Below are positions 1-6,557 of a DNA stretch of 55,209 bases, in pieces. The DNA lies in the NCBI RefSeq assembly GCF_024539675.1, contig NZ_JAHHIT010000067.1, positions 1 to 55,209 of the forward strand, in the 5' to 3' direction. The translations under genes and the position numbers were made by a program. The first letter of the stretch is position 1; every line of letters starts with the position of its first letter. The notes beneath the pieces were generated by a model. The model saw only the letters and a program-made list of their open reading frames with translations, made no database searches and was not told where the DNA came from. This stretch comes from Streptomyces hilarionis (GTDB lineage Bacteria; Actinomycetota; Actinomycetes; Streptomycetales; Streptomycetaceae).

Positions 1-205
1 GCGGGCCCGGGTGTTGTGCGGCCGGCGACCAGCCGGCGGCCGGACCGTGCCCCGGCTGGTGGGGCGGCGGCAGCGGAGAACCCACTGCGTGCTGCATCCG
101 GTGCCACTCCGTCTCGTACAGGCGATGGGCGCTGGTTGTGGGGGCGCGGCCCCCCGTTCCCGGACAGCCTAAAGGGCGTGGGAGGTGCCCCCGTGCGAAC
201 GGTAT

Positions 206-241
206 CGCCCCCGGCTGTCGTTCGGTGAACGGCCGGGGGCG
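206..241 (-). terminator. Hairpin downstream of aroB, possible terminator
   Basis: A 10-bp inverted repeat (CGCCCCCGGC with GCCGGGGGCG) encloses a second small stem (CGTTC/GAACG). It lies about 100 bp past the aroB stop in the direction of transcription. There is no U-run, which is usual for Streptomyces terminators. Confidence 0.45.
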
Positions 242-284
242 GTCCGAAGTGCCCGGTGCGGACGGCGAATCGGGCGGAAGCGGT

Positions 285-306
285 CCGGGCGGACGCGTCC
301 GCCCGG
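285..306. terminator. 22-bp perfect palindrome after aroB
   Basis: A perfect 22-bp palindrome, CCGGGCGGACG followed by its complement, sits 33 bp beyond the aroB stop codon. As RNA it would fold into a very stable GC hairpin, so it may be the first of two stacked terminators for the aroCKB transcript. A protein-binding site is the alternative. Bases 1-205 contain no gene I can support. Confidence 0.4.
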
Positions 307-338
307 CTTCGGCGGTCCCTGTGCGCCCCGCGGCGGTC

Positions 339-1433
339 CTACTCGCCCACCTCGCCGTACGCGGCGAGCAGAACGGCCGGGTCGGGCCCTTCGAGGACGG
401 TCGGCTTGGCCAGGCCGTCCAGGACGATGAAGCGCAGCAGGTCGCCGCGGGACTTCTTGTCGACCTTCATGTTCTCCAGCAGCTTGGGCCACTGGTCGTA
501 GCGGTAGTGCAGCGGGAGGCCCACCGATTCCAGGACCGTGCGGTGCCGGTCGGCCGTCGCGTCGTCCAGCCGGCCCGCGAGGCGTCCCAGCTCGGCGGCG
601 AAGTGCATGCCGACGGAGACGGCCGCGCCGTGCCGCCACTTGTAGCGCTCGTTCTTCTCGATGGCGTGCGCCAGGGTGTGGCCGTAGTTGAGGATCTCCC
701 GCAGCCCGGACTCCTTGAGGTCGGACGACACGACGTCGGCCTTGACCCTGATGGAACGCTCGATGAGCTCGGCGGTGTGCGGGCCCTGCGGGGTGCGGGC
801 GGCCTGCGGGTCGGACTCGATGAGGTCCAGGATCACCGGGTCGGCGATGAAGCCGGCCTTGATGATCTCGGCGAGCCCCGAGACGTAGTCGTTGACCGGC
901 AGCGAGTCCAGCGCGGCGAGGTCGCAGAGCACCCCGGCCGGCGGGTGGAAGGAGCCGACGAGGTTCTTGCCCTCGGCGGTGTTGATGCCGGTCTTGCCGC
1001 CGACGGCCGCGTCGACCATGGCGAGCACGGTCGTCGGGACGGCGATCCAGCGCACCCCGCGCAGCCAGGTCGCGGCGACGAAACCGGCCAGGTCCGTGGT
1101 CGCGCCGCCGCCGACGCCCACGACGACGTCCGTGCGGGTGAAGCCGGACTGCCCGAGCGCCTTCCAGCAGTACGCGGCGACCTCGGCGGTCTTGGCCTCC
1201 TCCGCGTTGGGCACCTGGATGGCGACGGCCTCGAAGCCCTGCCCGGCCAGGTCGGCGCGGAGCGCGTCCCCGGTCTCGGCGAGCGCCTCGGGGTGGATCA
1301 CGGCGACCCGCTTGACGCGGTCGCCGATCAGCCCGCCGAGCTCACCCAGCAGCTGACGGCCGACCAGCACCTCGTAGGGGTCCGTCCCCGCGCTGCCGCC
1401 GATCCGGATCCGCGTCACGGACTCGCTGCTCAT
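339..1433 (-). CDS. aroB: 3-dehydroquinate synthase
   Basis: Cyclises DAHP to 3-dehydroquinate, the second step of the shikimate pathway, using NAD+ and a divalent metal. The product is 364 residues, normal for the family. Visible motifs are the nucleotide-binding GVGGGATTDLAGF near residues 106-118, the VGGKTGIN segment near 144-151, the metal-ligand region ending GLAEIIK near 186-192, and a downstream NYGHTLAHAIE histidine motif. The ATG at 1433 is chosen because it overlaps the aroK stop as ATGA, which implies translational coupling. A reading frame continues upstream, but that part lies inside aroK. It is the last gene of the aroC-aroK-aroB unit. Confidence 0.97.
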   Translation of the reverse strand: MSSESVTRIRIGGSAGTDPYEVLVGRQLLGELGGLIGDRVKRVAVIHPEALAETGDALRADLAGQGFEAVAIQVPNAEEAKTAEVAAYCWKALGQSGFTRTDVVVGVGGGATTDLAGFVAATWLRGVRWIAVPTTVLAMVDAAVGGKTGINTAEGKNLVGSFHPPAGVLCDLAALDSLPVNDYVSGLAEIIKAGFIADPVILDLIESDPQAARTPQGPHTAELIERSIRVKADVVSSDLKESGLREILNYGHTLAHAIEKNERYKWRHGAAVSVGMHFAAELGRLAGRLDDATADRHRTVLESVGLPLHYRYDQWPKLLENMKVDKKSRGDLLRFIVLDGLAKPTVLEGPDPAVLLAAYGEVGE

Positions 1434-1945
1434 GCTTCCTTCAACTCCAGTGCGTCCAGGGCTGCTTGGCTGACCTCTTCGGGCGTACGGCCGTCCGTGG
1501 TCACGACCGCGGTGGCGACGCCCTCGTACAGAGGGCGCCGGGCCTCCATCAACTCGCGCCACTGCTTGCGCGGGTTGACGGCGAGCAACGGGCGGGCCGC
1601 GTTCAGGCCGGTGCGCTTGACCGCCTCCTCGACGTCCATCGCCAGGTAGAGCACGCGCTGACCGGCCAGCAGGTCGCGCGTGTCCGGGTCCAGGATCGAG
1701 CCGCCGCCGAGCGCCAGGACGCCGTCGTGCTCGGCGAGGGCGCGCCGCACGGCCTGCTTCTCCATCGCACGGAAGGCGTCCTCGCCCTCGTCGACGAAGA
1801 CCTCCGCGATGCTGCGCCCCGCCTCGGCGACGATGTCGTCGTCGGTGTCGCGGTAGGCGACGCCGAGCCGCTCGGCGAGCAGCTGCCCGACGGTGGACTT
1901 GCCGACGCCCATGGGGCCCACCAGGACGACGCGTGGCCCGCTCAT
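1430..1945 (-). CDS. aroK: Shikimate kinase
   Basis: Phosphorylates shikimate at O3 using ATP, the fifth step of the shikimate pathway. The protein is 171 residues with a Walker A loop GPMGVGKST at residues 10-18 and the acidic substrate/Mg segment DTDDD near residue 33. A GGGSI segment near residue 80 corresponds to the family's substrate-binding glycines. The ATG start overlaps the aroC stop by 4 bases (ATGA), and its own stop overlaps the aroB start in the same way. The three genes are therefore probably translated in a coupled series. Confidence 0.96.
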   Translation of the reverse strand: MSGPRVVLVGPMGVGKSTVGQLLAERLGVAYRDTDDDIVAEAGRSIAEVFVDEGEDAFRAMEKQAVRRALAEHDGVLALGGGSILDPDTRDLLAGQRVLYLAMDVEEAVKRTGLNAARPLLAVNPRKQWRELMEARRPLYEGVATAVVTTDGRTPEEVSQAALDALELKEA

Positions 1946-3126
1946 CGGATGTGCAGGTTGTCGAGGTACGAGCGCACGTTGCGACGGGTCTCGACGACGC
2001 TGTCGCCGCCGAACTTCTCCGCCACCGCGTCCGCCAGCACCAGCGCGACCATCGCCTCGGCGACGATGCCGGCGGCCGGGACCGCGCACACGTCGGAACG
2101 CTGGTGATGCGCCTGGGTCGCCTCGCCCGTGGCGACGTCGACCGTCTGCAGGGCCCGCGGCACGGTCGCGATCGGCTTCATCGCCGCGCGCACGCGCAGC
2201 AGCTCGCCGGTGGTCAGTCCGCCCTCGGTGCCGCCGGAGCGGCCGGAGGCGCGCTTGATGCCGTCGCCGGTGGCGAGGATCTCGTCGTGCGCCTTCGAGC
2301 CCGGCACGCGCGCGAGGTCGAAGCCGTCGCCGACCTCCACGCCCTTGATCGCCTGGATGCCCATCAGCGCGGCGGCCAGCCGGGCGTCCAGCCGGCGGTC
2401 CCAGTGCACGTGCGAGCCGAGTCCGACCGGGACGCCGTAGGCCAGCACCTCGACGACGCCGCCGAGGGTGTCGCCGTCCTTGTGGGCCTGGTCGATCTCC
2501 GCGACCATCGCCTTCGACGCGTCCGCGTCCAGGCAGCGGACCGGGTCGGCGTCCAGCTTCTCGACGTCGGCCGGGGTCGGCAGGACGCCGTACGGCGCCT
2601 TGGCGGCGGCCAGCTCCACGACATGGGAGACGATCTCGATGCCGGCCGTCTCCTTGAGGTACGACCGGGCGACCGCGCCGAGGGCGACCCGGGCGGCGGT
2701 CTCCCGCGCGGAGGCGCGCTCCAGGATCGGGCGGGCCTCGTCGAAGCCGTACTTCTGCATGCCGGCGAGGTCGGCGTGGCCGGGGCGCGGCCGGGTGAGC
2801 GGGGCGTTGCGGGCGAGGCCCGCGAGGATCTCCGGGTCGACCGGGTCGGCCGCCATGACCTGTTCCCACTTGGGCCACTCCGTGTTGCCCACCATGACGG
2901 CGACCGGGGAACCCATGGTCAGACCGTGCCGGACGCCGCCGAGGAAGGTGATCTCGTCGCGCTCGAACTTCATCCGCGCACCGCGCCCATAGCCGAGCCG
3001 TCGCCGCGCGAGGTGGTCGGCGACCATCTCGGTGGTGATCGGCACGCCGGCGGGAAGGCCCTCCAGCGTCGCGACAAGTGCGGGACCGTGGGATTCCCCC
3101 GCGGTCAGCCAACGCAGCCTGCTCAA
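1942..3126 (-). CDS. aroC: Chorismate synthase
   Basis: Converts EPSP to chorismate, the last shikimate step, with reduced FMN as cofactor. The 394-residue protein begins MSRLRWLTAGESHGPAL, with the family's GESHG signature at the N-terminus and the RSDVCAVPAAGIVAEAM FMN/active-site motif near the C-terminus. The start codon is TTG, preceded by a GAGGAG ribosome-binding site about 6 bases upstream. No nearby ATG or GTG fits the family start better. It is first in the aroC-aroK-aroB overlapping series. The 172 bp between this gene and aroE hold nothing I recognise. Confidence 0.96.
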   Translation of the reverse strand: MSRLRWLTAGESHGPALVATLEGLPAGVPITTEMVADHLARRRLGYGRGARMKFERDEITFLGGVRHGLTMGSPVAVMVGNTEWPKWEQVMAADPVDPEILAGLARNAPLTRPRPGHADLAGMQKYGFDEARPILERASARETAARVALGAVARSYLKETAGIEIVSHVVELAAAKAPYGVLPTPADVEKLDADPVRCLDADASKAMVAEIDQAHKDGDTLGGVVEVLAYGVPVGLGSHVHWDRRLDARLAAALMGIQAIKGVEVGDGFDLARVPGSKAHDEILATGDGIKRASGRSGGTEGGLTTGELLRVRAAMKPIATVPRALQTVDVATGEATQAHHQRSDVCAVPAAGIVAEAMVALVLADAVAEKFGGDSVVETRRNVRSYLDNLHIR

Positions 3127-3298
3127 CGATGCTCCTCAGTGCTCGCGCCCTGGTACTGCTCTGCGTACGCGCGTCCTTCGCGTACGTCGTCGGCGTGACC
3201 GGGTGCGCGGCCCTGGCCCGCCACCCCCGATCCTCCCACGTCCCGGCCCCGACGCCGGTCGCCGGTCCAGCAAGCGGACGGCGGGACGCCCGGGGCGG

Positions 3299-4156
3299 TC
3301 ACGAGCGGTGCGGCGCCCGGCGGGAGGCGAGGGCCCGCTCGCCCGCCCGGCGCATGGCCTCCACCGGAGCCGGGGCGCGGCCGGTCATCTGCTCCACCTG
3401 GAGCACGGCCTGGTGCACCAGGAGGTCGAGGCCGCTGACCACGGCGCCGCCGTACATGGACCAGCGTGCGGCCAGCTCGGTCGGCCAGGGGTCGTAGAGC
3501 ACGTCGAAGAGGGTGGCGGGACGCTCCGGCACCGAGGCGGCCAGGGCGTCGGTGGCGCCGGCCGGGGTGGTCGCGACGACCAGCGGGAAGCGCAGCGCGT
3601 CGGCGGCGTCCGCCCAGTCGGCGATCAGGACGTCGACGTCGAGGCGCTCGCCCCACTGCCGCATCTCGGCGGCGCGGGCCTGGCTGCGGACGTAGACGAC
3701 GATCCGGCCGGCGCAGACCCGGGCGAGCGCGGCGAGCGCGGAGGACGCGGTGGCGCCGGCGCCGAGGATCGCGGCCGACTCGACCTGTTCGATTCCGCGC
3801 TCGCGCAGGGCGGCGACCATGCCGGGGATGTCGCTGTTGTCGCCGAGCCGGCGGCCGTCCTCGGCGAACACGAGGGTGTTGACGGCCTCGACGGAGGCCG
3901 CGGTCTCGCTGATCTCGTCGAGCAGCGGGATGACCGCGCGCTTCAGCGGCATGGTCAGCGACAGCCCGGTCCACTCGGCGCCCAGCCCGTCGAGGAAGGC
4001 GGGCAGGGCCTTCTCGTCGACGTCGAAGCGGTCGTAGGTCCAGCCGGTGAGTTCCAGCGCCTCGTACGCGGCGCGGTGCAGCGCCGGGGAGAGGGAGTGG
4101 GCGATGGGGCTGCCGAGCACGGCGGCCCGGCGGGCGTCAGTTGCCCGAGCTGGCAT
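3299..4156 (-). CDS. aroE: Shikimate dehydrogenase
   Basis: NADPH-dependent reduction of 3-dehydroshikimate to shikimate. The 285-residue product shows the substrate-binding GSPIAHSLSP at residues 15-24, the catalytic-lysine motif SLTMPLK, the GDNSDIPG motif (GxNTDxxG type) and a GAGATASSAL nucleotide-binding loop. The ATG at 4156 lies 20 bases inside the 3' end of mltG, so the two are likely co-transcribed and coupled. This pairing of aroE with mltG and ruvX is common in Streptomyces. The last residues (RAPHRS) are followed by a GC-rich spacer. Confidence 0.95.
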   Translation of the reverse strand: MPARATDARRAAVLGSPIAHSLSPALHRAAYEALELTGWTYDRFDVDEKALPAFLDGLGAEWTGLSLTMPLKRAVIPLLDEISETAASVEAVNTLVFAEDGRRLGDNSDIPGMVAALRERGIEQVESAAILGAGATASSALAALARVCAGRIVVYVRSQARAAEMRQWGERLDVDVLIADWADAADALRFPLVVATTPAGATDALAASVPERPATLFDVLYDPWPTELAARWSMYGGAVVSGLDLLVHQAVLQVEQMTGRAPAPVEAMRRAGERALASRRAPHRS

Positions 4157-5957
4157 CGAACTTGTCCTTGAGTCGCTGGAACTCGGCGTAGGTCTTGGCG
4201 AATTCGGTGTTGCTCTTGCCGTCGGTCGCCACGAAGTAGATCCAGCCGGCGGAGGTCGGGTTGAGCGTGGCCCTCAGCGCGTCCTCGCCGGGATTGCCGA
4301 TGGGACCGGGCGGCAGGCCCTTGTTGGTGTACGTGTTGTACGGGTCCTTGTTCTTGTTGATCTCGGACTCGCTGATGTGGATCTTGCTCTCGCCCTTCAG
4401 GTAGTTGAAGGTCGAGTCGAACTGGAGCAACTGGTTGGTCTGGTCGTTGGTGGGCTTGAGCCGGTTGTAGACGACTTCCGCCATCTTGCGGTAGTCGTCG
4501 TGCGTCTTGCCCTCGGCCTGGACCAGGCTGGCGACCGTGATGACCTGCAACGGGCTCTCCAGCTTGAGCGCCTTGGCCTTGGCCGCGAAGTCGAAGGTGC
4601 CGTACACGTCGTTGGCGTGGTCGACCATCGCCTTGAGGACCGTCTCCGGCTTCATGCCCTTGGCGGCGCCGTAGGTGCCCGGGAAGAGGAAGCCCTCCAG
4701 CGGGTCCTTGATGTCCTCGTTGTCGTCGGCCCACTTGGGCAGTCCGAGCGTCGTGTACTTGCTCTCGGCGACCTTCCTGGTGGCGCCCGGGGTGAGGCCG
4801 AGTTTGGCGTCGATGCTCCGGTAGACCGCCACGTTCCGCTGCCCCGGCGTCACCAGCACGTTGGCCTGGCTCTTGGGGTCGAGCATCATCGCGACGGCGT
4901 TCTTCGCGGACATCTGCTTCTTGAGGATGTACGCGCCCGCCTGGATCTTGCCGCCGTCCGGGTTGCTCGTGCACGCGGACACGAAGGCGTCGACGCTCTT
5001 GACGACGCCGGCCTCCTTCAGGAGACGGCCGATGTCCGCGCCGCCCGATCCCTTGGGAACCTCCACGCTCACGGTCTGGGCGGTGCCCGCGCCCGCGAAG
5101 TCCGGAGCCGCGCTGTAACGATTCTTGTAGTAGTGGTACCCGACGTAACCGACGCCGCCGAGGCCGCCGGCGAACACCAGGACGACGACGAGACAGGCAC
5201 AGCCGTTGCGGCTCTTCTTCTTGTTCTTGACGCCCTTCGCGCCCTTGCCGCCGCGGCTTCGGCGCTTCCCGCCGTCCGGCTCCTCGTCGGGGTCGTCGGC
5301 GTCGGCGTCGCCGCCCGCGAAGAACGCGTGCTCACCCTGGTCGGGTCCCGGATCCCAGTCGGTGTGCTGCTCGGCCCCGGACTCCGGCGCCGCCTCGGGC
5401 TCCGGTTCGGCCGCGGGCTCGGGACGCCGCCGGGCGGGCGGCTCGGGCGGCGGATACGCGTCCTGGGTGCCGTAGAAGTCCGGCTGCTGTGCGCCGTAGG
5501 CGGCGGCCTGCTGGCCGTAGGGGTCGCCGGGGTCGGCCGCGTAGGGGACGTGGGCGTGCGTGCCCGTCCCGTCCCAGCCGCCCTCCTGGTATCCCTCGTG
5601 GTAACCCTGCGTCTGGTTCTGGTGGGCGTACTGCTGCTGGCCCTGGTCGGGGTACTGCTGCTGCCCGTAGCCCTGGTACTGGGGGTCGTAGGGAGCCTGT
5701 TGCCCGTCGTAGTGCTGCCCCTGCCCCTGACTCCAGTCTCCGTACTCCTGCTGCTGCGGGTGCTGCTCCTGGGGGTGCTGCTGCTGGGGGTGCTGCTGCT
5801 GGGGGTGCTGCTGCTGCGGGTAGTGGTGTTGCTGGTGGCCGCCGTAGGCAGGCTGCTGACCCGTGGGTGCCTGCTGCCCTTCCCATCCGCCGTCCCCGTA
5901 CAACGGGTCCTCCGGATGCCACGGTTCGGAGCCTGGGCCCCGGCCATACTCAGTCAT
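4137..5957 (-). CDS. mltG: Endolytic transglycosylase MltG (YceG-like)
   Basis: Membrane-anchored murein lytic transglycosylase that cuts nascent glycan strands. The C-terminal YceG/MltG domain carries the catalytic-glutamate region LVQAEGKTHDDYRKMAEVVY. The protein is 606 residues, much longer than the roughly 340 of E. coli MltG. The first 250 residues are a disordered cytoplasmic segment rich in Gln, Tyr, Gly, Pro and acidic residues, including five tandem (H/Y)PQ(Q/E)Q units at residues 46-70. A KKKKSR-type basic patch then precedes one membrane helix near residues 251-274. Long N-terminal extensions are known in actinobacterial MltG, but the exact repeat is probably strain-specific. It lies between ruvX and aroE. 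Confidence 0.94.
   Translation of the reverse strand: MTEYGRGPGSEPWHPEDPLYGDGGWEGQQAPTGQQPAYGGHQQHHYPQQQHPQQQHPQQQHPQEQHPQQQEYGDWSQGQGQHYDGQQAPYDPQYQGYGQQQYPDQGQQQYAHQNQTQGYHEGYQEGGWDGTGTHAHVPYAADPGDPYGQQAAAYGAQQPDFYGTQDAYPPPEPPARRRPEPAAEPEPEAAPESGAEQHTDWDPGPDQGEHAFFAGGDADADDPDEEPDGGKRRSRGGKGAKGVKNKKKSRNGCACLVVVLVFAGGLGGVGYVGYHYYKNRYSAAPDFAGAGTAQTVSVEVPKGSGGADIGRLLKEAGVVKSVDAFVSACTSNPDGGKIQAGAYILKKQMSAKNAVAMMLDPKSQANVLVTPGQRNVAVYRSIDAKLGLTPGATRKVAESKYTTLGLPKWADDNEDIKDPLEGFLFPGTYGAAKGMKPETVLKAMVDHANDVYGTFDFAAKAKALKLESPLQVITVASLVQAEGKTHDDYRKMAEVVYNRLKPTNDQTNQLLQFDSTFNYLKGESKIHISESEINKNKDPYNTYTNKGLPPGPIGNPGEDALRATLNPTSAGWIYFVATDGKSNTEFAKTYAEFQRLKDKFDASSGN
5748..5822 (-). repeat. 15-bp tandem repeat (x5) inside mltG
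   Basis: Five in-frame copies of a 15-base unit encode YPQQQ, HPQQQ, HPQQQ, HPQEQ and HPQQQ. The nucleotide copies are nearly identical (CACCCSCAGCAGCAG type), which suggests recent slippage expansion within the disordered N-terminal domain of MltG. Confidence 0.9.
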
Positions 5958-6036
5958 CGATCCCCTAGAGCCGCGAGGCGGCGATCACTCGGCTGTCGCG
6001 GGCCCGTCACCGTGCCGCCTCTCTCTGTGCGGTGGC

Positions 6037-6046
6037 TGTTCGAACA
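6037..6046. promoter_or_regulatory. Palindrome in the ruvX-mltG gap
   Basis: TGTTCGAACA is a perfect 10-bp palindrome flanked by GTGG and CCAC, so a longer imperfect dyad exists. It lies in the 123-bp spacer between ruvX and mltG. It shares the TTCGAA core with actinobacterial LexA sites, but the half-site spacing does not match a classic SOS box. It could equally be a small transcript hairpin. Confidence 0.3.
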
Positions 6047-6080
6047 CCACCACATCGCGCGGAACGTTACCGTATCGCGA

Positions 6081-6557
6081 TCAGATGACCACTTCGACGC
6101 CCTCGCCCGGTGCTTCACCTGACACTCGTTCGGATTCCAGCGCCTGCTGAAGGATGATCACAGCCGCTGCCTGGTCGATCACCGAGCGGCCCTTCTTCGC
6201 CTTCACGCCCGAGGCGCGCAGTCCCTGAGCAGCCGTCACGGTCGTCATCCTCTCGTCCACCAGACGTACGGATACGGGAGCGATTCCGTTCGCCAGCTCC
6301 TGGGCGAATCCGCGCACCTTCACCGCGGCGGGCCCCTCGCCCCCCTTGAGGGAGCGAGGGAGGCCGACGACGACCTCGATCGGCTCGTACTCCTCGACCA
6401 GCTGCTTCAGCCGGCGGTGGGCCGCCGGGAGGTCCCGTCCGGGGACCGTCTCCACCGGAGTGGCGAGGATCCCGTCGGGGTCGCACGAGGCGACCCCGAT
6501 CCGGGCGTCCCCGACGTCGATCGCGAGTCGACGGCCCCTGCGCATCGGCTCGCTCAC
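6081..6557 (-). CDS. ruvX: Putative Holliday junction resolvase / pre-16S rRNA nuclease RuvX (YqgF)
   Basis: The RNase H-like YqgF family is linked to 16S rRNA 5' maturation and proposed Holliday-junction cleavage. The 158-residue protein opens with LAIDVGDARIGVASCDPDG, which holds the first catalytic aspartate. It continues with VVVGLPRSLKGGEG and VDERMTT, which carry the family's conserved glutamate/aspartate positions. The start is GTG at 6557, overlapping the alaS stop as GTGA. A second methionine four codons in is possible. The alaS-ruvX-mltG order is a conserved actinobacterial arrangement. Confidence 0.94.
   Translation of the reverse strand: MSEPMRRGRRLAIDVGDARIGVASCDPDGILATPVETVPGRDLPAAHRRLKQLVEEYEPIEVVVGLPRSLKGGEGPAAVKVRGFAQELANGIAPVSVRLVDERMTTVTAAQGLRASGVKAKKGRSVIDQAAAVIILQQALESERVSGEAPGEGVEVVI

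Noticed and set aside
6037..6046. LexA (SOS) box between ruvX and mltG
   Set aside because: Only the TTCGAA core is shared. The half-site spacing and flanks do not match the actinobacterial SOS consensus, so it is listed only as an unassigned palindrome.
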